Positions 47,780-56,289 of a stretch of 58,184 bases of DNA are shown in pieces. The DNA lies in contig CAJBYR010000280.1 of NCBI GenBank assembly GCA_903959855.1, positions 1 through 58,184 of the forward strand, read 5' to 3'. The position numbers were made by a program, and so were the translations under genes. Source of the stretch: an uncultured beta proteobacterium. Its GTDB lineage: Bacteria > Pseudomonadota > Gammaproteobacteria > Burkholderiales > Rhodocyclaceae. Below the pieces are notes generated by a model that worked only from the letters and a program-made list of their open reading frames with translations, was not told where the DNA came from and did not search any database. Within the stretch, counting starts at the first letter, position 1, and each line of letters begins with the position of its first letter.

Positions 47780-48343
47780 TCAGCGATGTGGCTTGGAGCG
47801 CTGGGTGGATTTTTCAGCGGTTTCCATGGCTTTGCGTGCTTCGACATGCCCCTTGCCTGCAGCAGTGCGAAACCAGCGGATCGCTTCATTTCGATCTTCA
47901 ATAACGCCTTTGCCAGCAAGAAAAAGCAAGCCCAGCGTGTAGGCGGCCTCGGCGTGTCCGGCACTTGCCGCCTGAAAGTACCAGATGGCTGCTTCCCGGT
48001 CCGGGTCGGCGACACTTTTCGCCGCGCTGCTGCCGAACAGGTAGGCATGTGCGATCTGGTACATGGCTTCGGCATTCCCGGTGGCGGCGGATTTTTTCCA
48101 CCAGTAGATCGCCATGTTCTCGTCTTCGGCAACACCTCGACCCTGATAATAGAGATCTCCAAGGCGAAACTGAGCCAGGGGGTTCCCTTCGCTGGCGAGT
48201 TTAAGGAGAACTTCTGTAGCCTTCGGGTTGCTGCCGGCCTCCAGCGCTTTGAGGGCGTCATCCAGAGGCGATGCGCTGCTGGCTTGAGGATGTGGCAGCA
48301 GTACTATCAACATAGCCAACGAAGCAAACCATTTGACGGACAT
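47780..48343 (-). CDS. Sel1-repeat protein
   Basis: Repeated AQFRLGDLYYQGRGVAEDENMAIYWWKKSAATGNAEAMYQIAHAYL. Confidence 0.85.
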   Translation of the reverse strand: MSVKWFASLAMLIVLLPHPQASSASPLDDALKALEAGSNPKATEVLLKLASEGNPLAQFRLGDLYYQGRGVAEDENMAIYWWKKSAATGNAEAMYQIAHAYLFGSSAAKSVADPDREAAIWYFQAASAGHAEAAYTLGLLFLAGKGVIEDRNEAIRWFRTAAGKGHVEARKAMETAEKSTQRSKPHR

Positions 48344-48445
48344 CAGTTTTCCTTGTCGTTTATGCGTTGCAGACTAATCGGACATTTCCGATAATTGTAC
48401 CGTCCCTCCCGTCGCTTCTGATATTTGAACGCATATTCATGATCC

Positions 48446-49972
48446 ATGTCGCAGCATAGTCAGCCCAACGTCGAACAAGTGCCAGAGCCTTCAGATCCGA
48501 AGCCAGGCGGGGGCTTGGGGACAAGCTTTAACCAGAAGGGCTCCAGGATTCTGGGTGGTCTGGTCATTTACCTGACTCTGGCGACTGGCGTTATTGGCTG
48601 GGAGAGAAAGCTGCTCTTCGAAGCGGTAAATCAGCTGGAGGCGGTCCACGTGCTGGAAGAGCAGCAACTCGCGCTGAACATTGCTGTTTCTCATGCCATC
48701 CTGACGGTGAACGAAAACTATTTTTCGGAAGATCTCGCTGCTGCGGCGCGACTACTAAACCTGGAGATCAATGGTGTAGTGTCGAAGCTTGCCCGGATGG
48801 AGGTCGAGTCAGGTGACTTGGGTGCTTACATTGCCAATCTGAACAGATTCAATGCGCAGCTTCAGCTGAATCCAACGCGCACTACGATTGCTGAATTGCG
48901 CGAGGAGTTCCATCAACTGGTACTCCGCCTCGATCTCATGACTACAGGAGTTCGTGAGCGGAAAGCGGCTGTTTTGGCCGGATATCGCGACGTTTTCAGG
49001 CGACTGACCACCGAATTGTTTGCGCTTATGATCATTGGAGTCGCAAGCATCGGCTGGCTCAGCACCATATTCTTCAGGCAGCTCTCGCGCGATATCGGCC
49101 TCGTCAAGGTTCGTGCTGGAGAGATAGTGAGGGGGTATCGAGGCCCGCCGCTGGCCGTGACTCGCAAGGATGAGCTAGGTGTTTTGATGTTGGCTGTCAA
49201 TGATATGGAAGCTGAACTCAGTTCGCGCGACAGCCAATTGGAACTGAGCAGGCAGCAACACTTCCATACAGAAAAAATGGCCGCAGTGGGCTCGCTTGCT
49301 GCAGCGGTGGCGCATGAAATAAATAATCCTCTTGCCGCCATCGTCGGCCTGGCTGAGAATCTGGTCAATGAAAGGGCGCAGGGTAGCCACAAGGGACGCG
49401 CGGCGGATGATCAGATCGATCTAATCCTCGAACAGGCGCGACGTGTAATGTCGATCACCCGTCAGATCGGGGAGTTTTCGTTGCAGCGTCCGCTGGTGCC
49501 GACATTTATCGACCTGAATGGCCTGATCAAGAGCACATGTGCCTTCATCAGTTTTGACAAGCGCTTTCGCGGGATAGCCATGAAACAGGAACTTGCCGAC
49601 GATCTGCCGGCGCTGTTGGTAATTTCGGACCATATTGTGCAGGTGTTAATGAACGTGTTGATCAACGCAGCCGATGCGCTCGAAGGGCGCGAGGATAGCG
49701 CTCCGTCGATCCTGGTAGAAACTCGCCTTGAGATCGGTTCGGTGATTCTCAGCGTGTCTGATAATGGTCCGGGAATTGCTTCGGAAAACCTGGGTCGGGT
49801 CTTTGATGCGCATTTCACTACCAAGCCCCCGGGGCGGGGCTCCGGACTTGGTTTGTCGTTGTGCCGCAGCCTGGTCCAGCAGGATGGTGGTGACATACAA
49901 GTACGCTCTGTTTCTGGGCAAGGTGCCACAGTGCGGATTATTCTGCCGATTCCAGCTGATACGGTGCATTAG
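48446..49972 (+). CDS. Membrane sensor histidine kinase (NtrB/ZraS-like)
   Basis: Two TM segments; H-box AVAHEINNPLAAIVGL; LMNVLINAADAL; DNGPGI; GSGLGLSL. Confidence 0.92.
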   Translation: MSQHSQPNVEQVPEPSDPKPGGGLGTSFNQKGSRILGGLVIYLTLATGVIGWERKLLFEAVNQLEAVHVLEEQQLALNIAVSHAILTVNENYFSEDLAAAARLLNLEINGVVSKLARMEVESGDLGAYIANLNRFNAQLQLNPTRTTIAELREEFHQLVLRLDLMTTGVRERKAAVLAGYRDVFRRLTTELFALMIIGVASIGWLSTIFFRQLSRDIGLVKVRAGEIVRGYRGPPLAVTRKDELGVLMLAVNDMEAELSSRDSQLELSRQQHFHTEKMAAVGSLAAAVAHEINNPLAAIVGLAENLVNERAQGSHKGRAADDQIDLILEQARRVMSITRQIGEFSLQRPLVPTFIDLNGLIKSTCAFISFDKRFRGIAMKQELADDLPALLVISDHIVQVLMNVLINAADALEGREDSAPSILVETRLEIGSVILSVSDNGPGIASENLGRVFDAHFTTKPPGRGSGLGLSLCRSLVQQDGGDIQVRSVSGQGATVRIILPIPADTVH

Positions 49973-49982
49973 GAGAAACTGA

Positions 49983-51395
49983 GTGCATGTACTGATCATC
50001 GATGACGAGTTGGCTCTGCGGCAAATCATTGCGGCTACGGTACGTCGTGCCGGCTATTCTGCAGACATAGCTGTCGGCGTCAAGGACGCAGCAGCGAAGC
50101 TGGTTCGCGGCGATATCGATGTCGCAATATGCGATATCAGGATGCAAGATGGCGACGGGGTCGATCTTGTGCGCAGCATGAAGAGCTCCGGAGTTCCAAC
50201 GCTTTTTATCATGGTTACGGCTTTCGCTTCGGTACAGACCGCTGTTGAGGCCCTGCGTGCGGGTGCGATGGATTACATGGTCAAGCCCGTAGACAGCGAG
50301 GAACTGCTTTACCGGTTGCGACAAGCGCAGACCTTGCTGGGCTTGAAGGCTGAAAACGTTGCACTTCGAAAAATCGTAAGTGGCGAGCGCGGCGATAGCC
50401 GTTTCAAATTTACCTCATCATCGATGGCTGCCGTTGAGCGCCTCGCAACCCGCGTCGCTGCTATCGATAGCACTGTTCTGATTACAGGCGAAAGCGGTAC
50501 CGGCAAAGGAGTCCTCGCGCGGTTCATTCATGATCAGAGCCGGCGCGCAGAGGCTCCATTCATTCCGGTTAACTGCAGTGCAATTCCCGAGAACCTGCTT
50601 GAGAGCGAGCTTTTCGGGCACACCAAGGGGGCCTTCTCCGGAGCTGCTCAGGCGCGAAAGGGCCTATTTGCTCAGGCGGACACCGGCACATTGTTTCTGG
50701 ATGAGATTGGCGAGCTCCCTCTGCACATGCAGACGAAAATGTTGCACGTGATCGAGGACAAGGAAATTCGTCCGGTCGGAGGCGAGCAGTTGCGAAAGGT
50801 AGATACGCGAATTGTAGTGGCGACCAATCGGGACCTGCCGATGATGGTAGCGGCAGGGAGCTTTCGCGAGGATCTTTTTTTCCGGATTTCGCAATTTCAC
50901 ATTGATATTCCACCGCTGCGGAATCGCGGTGAAGATATTTTGCGCCTGATCAACTTTTTCTTGGATGCGGCCAAACAAAAGGGCGAAACCAACATTGAGC
51001 TTGATTCTGCCGCGGAGGAATTGCTGCTGGAGTATCCGTGGCCCGGCAATGTTCGCGAACTCGAGAACGTAATTGGCCGCGCCATGATCATGTCTGATGG
51101 CGGGAAAATCACTATCGGGGATCTGCCGCCGAGCTTGTCTATTAGAACCGGGAAATTCGAAGGTGAGCAGAAGTCGCCTTTGGCGAGTCGAAGCTTGCGT
51201 GATCAAATTCGGCAGGCAGAAGCTGATATTATTTTTCGGGTTCTGACGGAGTGTGACGGCGATAGGAAAGCCGCTGCACGTCAGCTTGAAATAGGGCTCT
51301 CGAGTCTTTACCGTAAGCTGGAGGAGTTTGAAGCTTTGGGACAGGGGCTTGTTCGTACCAACGAAGACTTTCGACGATCCGAGCGAAATGGATAA
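49983..51395 (+). CDS. Sigma54-dependent response regulator (NtrC family)
   Basis: Receiver domain; GESGTGKGV Walker A; GAFSGA loop (variant of GAFTGA); GTLFLDEIGELP; C-terminal HTH region AARQLEIGLSSLYRKLEE. Confidence 0.95.
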   Translation: MHVLIIDDELALRQIIAATVRRAGYSADIAVGVKDAAAKLVRGDIDVAICDIRMQDGDGVDLVRSMKSSGVPTLFIMVTAFASVQTAVEALRAGAMDYMVKPVDSEELLYRLRQAQTLLGLKAENVALRKIVSGERGDSRFKFTSSSMAAVERLATRVAAIDSTVLITGESGTGKGVLARFIHDQSRRAEAPFIPVNCSAIPENLLESELFGHTKGAFSGAAQARKGLFAQADTGTLFLDEIGELPLHMQTKMLHVIEDKEIRPVGGEQLRKVDTRIVVATNRDLPMMVAAGSFREDLFFRISQFHIDIPPLRNRGEDILRLINFFLDAAKQKGETNIELDSAAEELLLEYPWPGNVRELENVIGRAMIMSDGGKITIGDLPPSLSIRTGKFEGEQKSPLASRSLRDQIRQAEADIIFRVLTECDGDRKAAARQLEIGLSSLYRKLEEFEALGQGLVRTNEDFRRSERNG

Positions 51396-51726
51396 GTGCA
51401 GGAATCATCAACGATAGAATGCGATCCGAGGTGCAGGTCTTCTTTCTAAGTGCGGCTTATTCTGGAGTAAGTGCGGTGCCGGTAACGGGAAAGGATTCCG
51501 GGCGCGCTGCGCCGGATAGAGTCCTGCTCGGTGAGCGTTGCACGGCGATCGTGACGTGAAGGTGCGAGAGGGTGATAACTAACTGCAGGTGAAAAAGCAG
51601 TTTGCTATCCGGCGATATCCGGAGTTGGACAAGGCGGTTCGATTGCTATCCAGCATATTTTGCGGTGGTGTGTCCTGGTCTGATTTTTCGACTGAAGAGC
51701 AATTCGGTGCAACTGAGGTGGACTTA

Positions 51727-52395
51727 ATGGTGAGTACTAATTTCTACAAAAGTTTGGCCGGGGCGGCAACTGCCGTGGTTTTATGCTTTGGTTTCGGCTC
51801 GATTCCCGCATTGGCCGGCCCCGATGAGGATTTTGCAGAGGGAAAGATTTCATATCAGAGAGCTGATTTTTCAACTGCAATTCCCGTGCTGCGCAGGGCT
51901 GCTGAAGCAGGGCATAGCGATGCACAGGTACTCTTGGCTTCGATTCTTGATGCCGCTGATTCGGATGACGAGGCGGTAGCTTGGTACAAAAAAGCTGCTG
52001 ATAAGGGTAATCCTGACGGGATTTTCGGTCTTGCCGGCATGCTTTTTTCGGGCGAAGGTGCTGCGAAGGACGTTAAGGCAGCCAGAGAGTTGTACACGCG
52101 TGCTGCGGAGACCGGGCACAAGGGGGCAATCGCCGCCCTTGCTCAAGGATATATACGTGGTGATCTTGATATCCCTGAGAGCGAGCGAGTCGGGAAGGTG
52201 GCGCTGAAATGGATTTCCCTGGCAGCTGACGATGGGATATTGGTCGCTTTGGATGCACTTGAGCAGGCGTATCGTGTTGGTGGTTATGGATTGCCACCGG
52301 ATGTCGCAAAGGCAAACGAATTAAAAAAGAAGAGCGATAAGATCAGGGGAGTCAAAGAAGGAAAGAAGGGGCGTCGTCGTGGAGAAGCCAAATGA
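51727..52395 (+). CDS. Sel1-repeat secreted protein
   Basis: Signal peptide from ATG 51727; repeats DAQVLLASILDAADSDDEAVAWYKKAADKGNPDGIFGLAGMLFSGEGAAKD. Confidence 0.82.
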   Translation: MVSTNFYKSLAGAATAVVLCFGFGSIPALAGPDEDFAEGKISYQRADFSTAIPVLRRAAEAGHSDAQVLLASILDAADSDDEAVAWYKKAADKGNPDGIFGLAGMLFSGEGAAKDVKAARELYTRAAETGHKGAIAALAQGYIRGDLDIPESERVGKVALKWISLAADDGILVALDALEQAYRVGGYGLPPDVAKANELKKKSDKIRGVKEGKKGRRRGEAK

Positions 52396-52706
52396 AGATT
52401 AAATTGGGCACTGGAATCCGGATTGTCGGACTCGTTGCTGCTCTGCTGCCTGATGTTGCACTTGCACTGGACTTGATGCGCGGGCAGCGGGTCTACAACA
52501 CACATTGTGCGGTTTGCCATGGAATGAACGGTATCCCCGTAATTCAGCAAGCGCCTAGCTTTGCTTCGAAGGAGCGTCTGATGCAACCGGATATGGTGCT
52601 ACTCCAGTCAGTAAAGATGGGGAAGTCGATCATGCCTCCATTCATGGGAATATTGAACAACGATGAGATTCTGGATGCTCTCAACTATGCACGGACGCTT
52701 CGCTGA
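52392..52706 (+). CDS. Monoheme cytochrome c
   Basis: Signal peptide; CAVCHGMNGIPV; ATGA overlap with the upstream ORF. Confidence 0.86.
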   Translation: MKIKLGTGIRIVGLVAALLPDVALALDLMRGQRVYNTHCAVCHGMNGIPVIQQAPSFASKERLMQPDMVLLQSVKMGKSIMPPFMGILNNDEILDALNYARTLR

Positions 52707-52719
52707 AGGAGTTTCATCG

Positions 52720-53781
52720 ATGTGCTTGTTTATTCGCGGTGCCATTGCGCTGACTGTAATGTACCTATGTACGTTACCTGCTGCGGTTATGGCACAAGGT
52801 GTCGAGAAGGTTGTTGAAAAGTTTGAAACCGGAAGCGGAACCTACGTTCGCTCGCTGCTTTATAACAAAGCAGGGAATTCGTTGTGGGTGGGAACTTCGG
52901 TTGGCGTGATGGAGATCGATCTCAAGACTATGTCGCCGAGAAATACCTTCACTCGAAACGATGGTCTGGCCAATGAGTACGTGTTTGCAGTTGGAATCGA
53001 TTCGGCAGGGTACACGTGGTTTGGGACCAATGCCGGTGGCGCATCGCGGTACAAGGACGGAAAGTGGAAGACCTATTTCCCGATGCATGGTCTTGCTGAC
53101 TACTGGATCTATTCGTTCGCCAATGACAAGAAAGGAAACCTCTGGATTGGTACCTGGGCTGGTGCCAATCTCTTTAACGTCAAGACCGGTAAATTTACTA
53201 CCTATGTAAAGGAGTTGATCAACGAATGGGTCTATGGCCTGGGGGTCGATAAGGACGGACGTGTCTGGTTTGGCACTGAAGGTGGTGTCTCGATGTACGA
53301 TGGGACGCGCTGGAAGTCCTGGACTCACAAAGATGGATTGGGCGCAGAAAACCCGGAGAACCTTCCCGCGAGTCCGAATACGGGCCTTGGCACCCGATCC
53401 CGCCATGATCTTGCGACGGAAGTGCAGGGGGCGGGATCATACAATCCCAACTACGTATTTTCGATTCTTGTGGCCAAGGACAACAGCATTTGGGCCGGCA
53501 CCTGGGGCGGCGGGGTCAGTCGTTGGGATGGTAAGAAATGGTCCAGTCTTTCGTCGGTAAATGGGCTGGCTGGAAACATTGTCTATTCTGTTGCTCAAGA
53601 TGGCGACGGGATTTTTTGGTTCGGCACCAACAAGGGCGTATCGCGTTTCGACGGGAAAAACTGGCGGACCATCGGCACCTCTGACGGGTTGCTCGACGAG
53701 CATGTATATTCAATTGCACTGACTCCGGGCAATGTGTGGGCCGGTACGAAGCGTGGTGTAGCCAGGATAGCGACAAAATGA
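52720..53781 (+). CDS. Secreted two-component-regulator-type propeller protein (no kinase domain)
   Basis: Repeated NSLWVGTSVGVMEID / YTWFGTNAGGASRYKDGKWKTY / SIWAGTWGGGVSRWDGKKW blades. Confidence 0.86.
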   Translation: MCLFIRGAIALTVMYLCTLPAAVMAQGVEKVVEKFETGSGTYVRSLLYNKAGNSLWVGTSVGVMEIDLKTMSPRNTFTRNDGLANEYVFAVGIDSAGYTWFGTNAGGASRYKDGKWKTYFPMHGLADYWIYSFANDKKGNLWIGTWAGANLFNVKTGKFTTYVKELINEWVYGLGVDKDGRVWFGTEGGVSMYDGTRWKSWTHKDGLGAENPENLPASPNTGLGTRSRHDLATEVQGAGSYNPNYVFSILVAKDNSIWAGTWGGGVSRWDGKKWSSLSSVNGLAGNIVYSVAQDGDGIFWFGTNKGVSRFDGKNWRTIGTSDGLLDEHVYSIALTPGNVWAGTKRGVARIATK

Positions 53782-55001
53782 ACATGAAAATTATCGCTTC
53801 GACTATGCGATCGGTCCCATCAATCATTGCGCTTGCATTGGCCTTGGGCACCGCAGGTGGAAGTTCAATAGCAGCTGATTCCGCAGCACGAGGTACGCCT
53901 TCCGGAAATCCTTCAATGGGTGCAAGCCACCCGCCTGTTGCGCCGCCTGTTCGCGAAGGGAAGGTTACCGTCGATCCGGCGGCCAAATTTACGCATTTCA
54001 GAGTTGGCAACAAGAACGTAAAGTCCTTGTATACCGACAGTGGCGTAGTTTGGGTTGGTACGTCCGGTGGTTTGATTCGCTACGATACAAAAGATGACAG
54101 TTTCAAGCTGTTCGATACCAAGAATGGCCTGCTTTCCAATGGCATGTTTTTCGTTGGCAAGGTCAAGGGGCGTATCGCGGTCGGTACCTATGGTGGCGGG
54201 CTGTCCTTGCTCGACGAGAAAACCGGAAATTGGCAGACCTACAATATTCCGGAAGGCCTTGGCGACGCGTTTATTTATGACGTTATCACAGCAAAAAACG
54301 GTGATATCTGGATCGCAACCTGGTCCGGAGCCAACCGTGTTCGGGGTGGTGATCTCGACAACCGCAGCAAGTGGGATCTCTATACCGTAGACAACACCAG
54401 AGGAGGGCTACCCAACGACTGGGTTTATGGTCTAGCCGAAGGTAAGGATGGCGATATCTGGCTGGCAACCGAAGGTGGAATGGCTCGATTCGCCAAAGGT
54501 CGCTGGGAAAACTGGAATCACGCGAAGGGTATGGGGGCATCCTATGATCGCGTAAAAAAGGATATTGCCTTCAAGAACGACCCGAGCAAGCAGTCGGTAC
54601 ATCACGCCAAGCAGAAGGAAGAAATGGGGCTGCAGGATGTCGATGTGGCATACAACCCCAACTATATAGTAGCGCTTGAGGTTGATTCGTCGGGACAGGT
54701 GTGGGCCGGCACGTGGGGCGGCGGTCTATCGAGGTTCGATGGACGGCGCTGGCAGAGCTATACCACTGCCGAAGGTTTGCCGGGAAACCATGTATTTGCT
54801 CTGCATATCGATCGCAAAGGTGAGCTCTGGATCGGCACCAATAGTGGGCTCGCGCGCTGGCAAAAGGGCAAGTTTTCGAAAGCATTGACTACTGCGGATG
54901 GGTTATTCGCGAATAACATTTTTGCCATGACTTCGTCTCCGGACGGGTCTCTTTGGGTTGGCAGCTATGGTGGGGTTGCTCATTTGCGGCCCGGAAAATA
55001 G
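53778..55001 (+). CDS. Secreted two-component-regulator-type propeller protein (no kinase domain)
   Basis: ATGA overlap; VVWVGTSGGLIRYDTKDD, QVWAGTWGGGLSRFDGRRWQSYT, ELWIGTNSGLARWQKGKF. Confidence 0.86.
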   Translation: MNMKIIASTMRSVPSIIALALALGTAGGSSIAADSAARGTPSGNPSMGASHPPVAPPVREGKVTVDPAAKFTHFRVGNKNVKSLYTDSGVVWVGTSGGLIRYDTKDDSFKLFDTKNGLLSNGMFFVGKVKGRIAVGTYGGGLSLLDEKTGNWQTYNIPEGLGDAFIYDVITAKNGDIWIATWSGANRVRGGDLDNRSKWDLYTVDNTRGGLPNDWVYGLAEGKDGDIWLATEGGMARFAKGRWENWNHAKGMGASYDRVKKDIAFKNDPSKQSVHHAKQKEEMGLQDVDVAYNPNYIVALEVDSSGQVWAGTWGGGLSRFDGRRWQSYTTAEGLPGNHVFALHIDRKGELWIGTNSGLARWQKGKFSKALTTADGLFANNIFAMTSSPDGSLWVGSYGGVAHLRPGK

Positions 55002-55653
55002 TGGGCTGCCCGGATTGGGCGCGGTTCTGCAGCTGCTAGGCATTTCGTGCGGTTTGCTTTTGTTACTGAGTTTCGGGTCTGCATATGGCTTCGCGCTGGG
55101 AGCAGAGAGCTCCGTGCTGGCGTTCCTTAAAGCTGCGCCGAATGTTGTTCCCGCTGAGCCCCTCACCGACAAAAGTGCTTCCGCCGAAGATGAAGTGCAT
55201 CCGGCACGTCGGGCGATAGAGAACAATCCGATTTATGATGAAACCAATCCCGAATATTCGCGATTGCAGCGCATTGACGAGGCAACCCGCAATCTGAAGC
55301 GTGATGCCATTGGATTTCCCGATTGGATGGCGGCGCTGCGTTCCGGCGCAATTTCACCCAGGGCCGGCCTTTCCGATCGAGAGAAAATGAATGTGTTCGA
55401 TATGGATGTGGTAATGAAGAACACAAAGGAAATGCCCTATGTGCTATTCCCGCATCAGTCTCATACGCTTTGGCTGGATTGTTCAAACTGTCATCCGGTA
55501 CCCTTTTTGCCAAGAACCGGCTCCAATCCCATTTCTATGGCTCAGATTTTTCGCGGCGAATATTGCGGCATGTGCCATGATCGCGTCGCCTTCATTACAT
55601 TTTTCTCTTGCAGTAGATGCCATAGCGTGTCGCAGGAAAGGTCGCCTAAGTAG
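54958..55653 (+). CDS. Membrane-anchored c7-type triheme cytochrome
   Basis: Hydrophobic N-terminus; FPHQSHTLWLDCSNCH, CGMCH, CSRCH; exact start uncertain. Confidence 0.83.
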   Translation: MAAMVGLLICGPENSGLPGLGAVLQLLGISCGLLLLLSFGSAYGFALGAESSVLAFLKAAPNVVPAEPLTDKSASAEDEVHPARRAIENNPIYDETNPEYSRLQRIDEATRNLKRDAIGFPDWMAALRSGAISPRAGLSDREKMNVFDMDVVMKNTKEMPYVLFPHQSHTLWLDCSNCHPVPFLPRTGSNPISMAQIFRGEYCGMCHDRVAFITFFSCSRCHSVSQERSPK

Positions 55654-55789
55654 GTCAGCTTGCCGGCAATTCCGCAGAACCGGAAATTTGATGTGGTCGC
55701 CTAAAACTGCCGAGCAAACCTGCCATGATTTTTGCTAGAGTATGGGCCGGCCCCCAACCTGTGGGGGACTTTACCTGGAGAACGAAAGA

Positions 55790-56053
55790 ATGGATCAGTC
55801 CCGTCGTAACATGCTAAAGCTGGGCGGCGCCGCGCTCGCGATGATTCCCGTAGTTGCGATCGCTGCGAAGAACGATGCAATGCGTACTTCGATGAAGTAC
55901 AAGGACACCCCCGAGGGTGACAAGAGCTGCGCTAACTGCGTGCAGTTTGTTCCCGGCAAGTCGGCTACGGATGCCGGCGGCTGCAAGATTTTCCCGGGCG
56001 ACACCGAAGTTTCCCCGAAAGGTTACTGCGTTGCATGGGCCAAGAAGGCCTGA
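55790..56053 (+). CDS. High-potential iron-sulfur protein (HiPIP)
   Basis: Tat-like SRRNMLKLGGAAL signal; CANCVQF...GGCKIFPG...GYCVAW (four Cys of HiPIP). Confidence 0.92.
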   Translation: MDQSRRNMLKLGGAALAMIPVVAIAAKNDAMRTSMKYKDTPEGDKSCANCVQFVPGKSATDAGGCKIFPGDTEVSPKGYCVAWAKKA

Positions 56054-56072
56054 TAGGTCTTGCTTCGGCATG

Positions 56073-56100
56073 AAAAGGGGCGGCAACGCCCCTTTTTTTT
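56073..56100 (+). terminator. Rho-independent terminator after HiPIP
   Basis: AAAAGGGGCG-gcaa-CGCCCCTTTTTTTT. Confidence 0.9.
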
Positions 56101-56241
56101 CGTCTGGCGCAGGCTCGCTCGCAAGGCCGATTGAATACAAGTCTGTTTAGGCTTCAATTTTGCTTGAACCCTCCTGCCGGATGTTCCCATTGTTTCCGTT
56201 ACCGGTTGAAGGCATCGGATATCCCCTGCCTTCAGGATATT

Positions 56242-56265
56242 CCACGTTTTACCGTCGAAACGTGG
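56242..56265. repeat. Perfect 8-bp inverted repeat CCACGTTT-taccgtcg-AAACGTGG
   Basis: Read directly; ends 24 bp before the inferred start of the PAS sensor. Confidence 0.7.
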
Positions 56266-56289
56266 CACAGGGTTTTCTCATAAATTGGA

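Noticed and set aside
51513-51528. CGGATAGAGTCCTGCT as a sigma54 promoter upstream of the Sel1/cytochrome operon
   Set aside because: Spacing fits but the -24 box matches only at GG; too weak without a scored matrix.
56263-56278. TGGCACAGGGTTTTCT as a sigma54 promoter
   Set aside because: The -12 GC is replaced by TC, and the distance to ATG 56290 leaves almost no leader.
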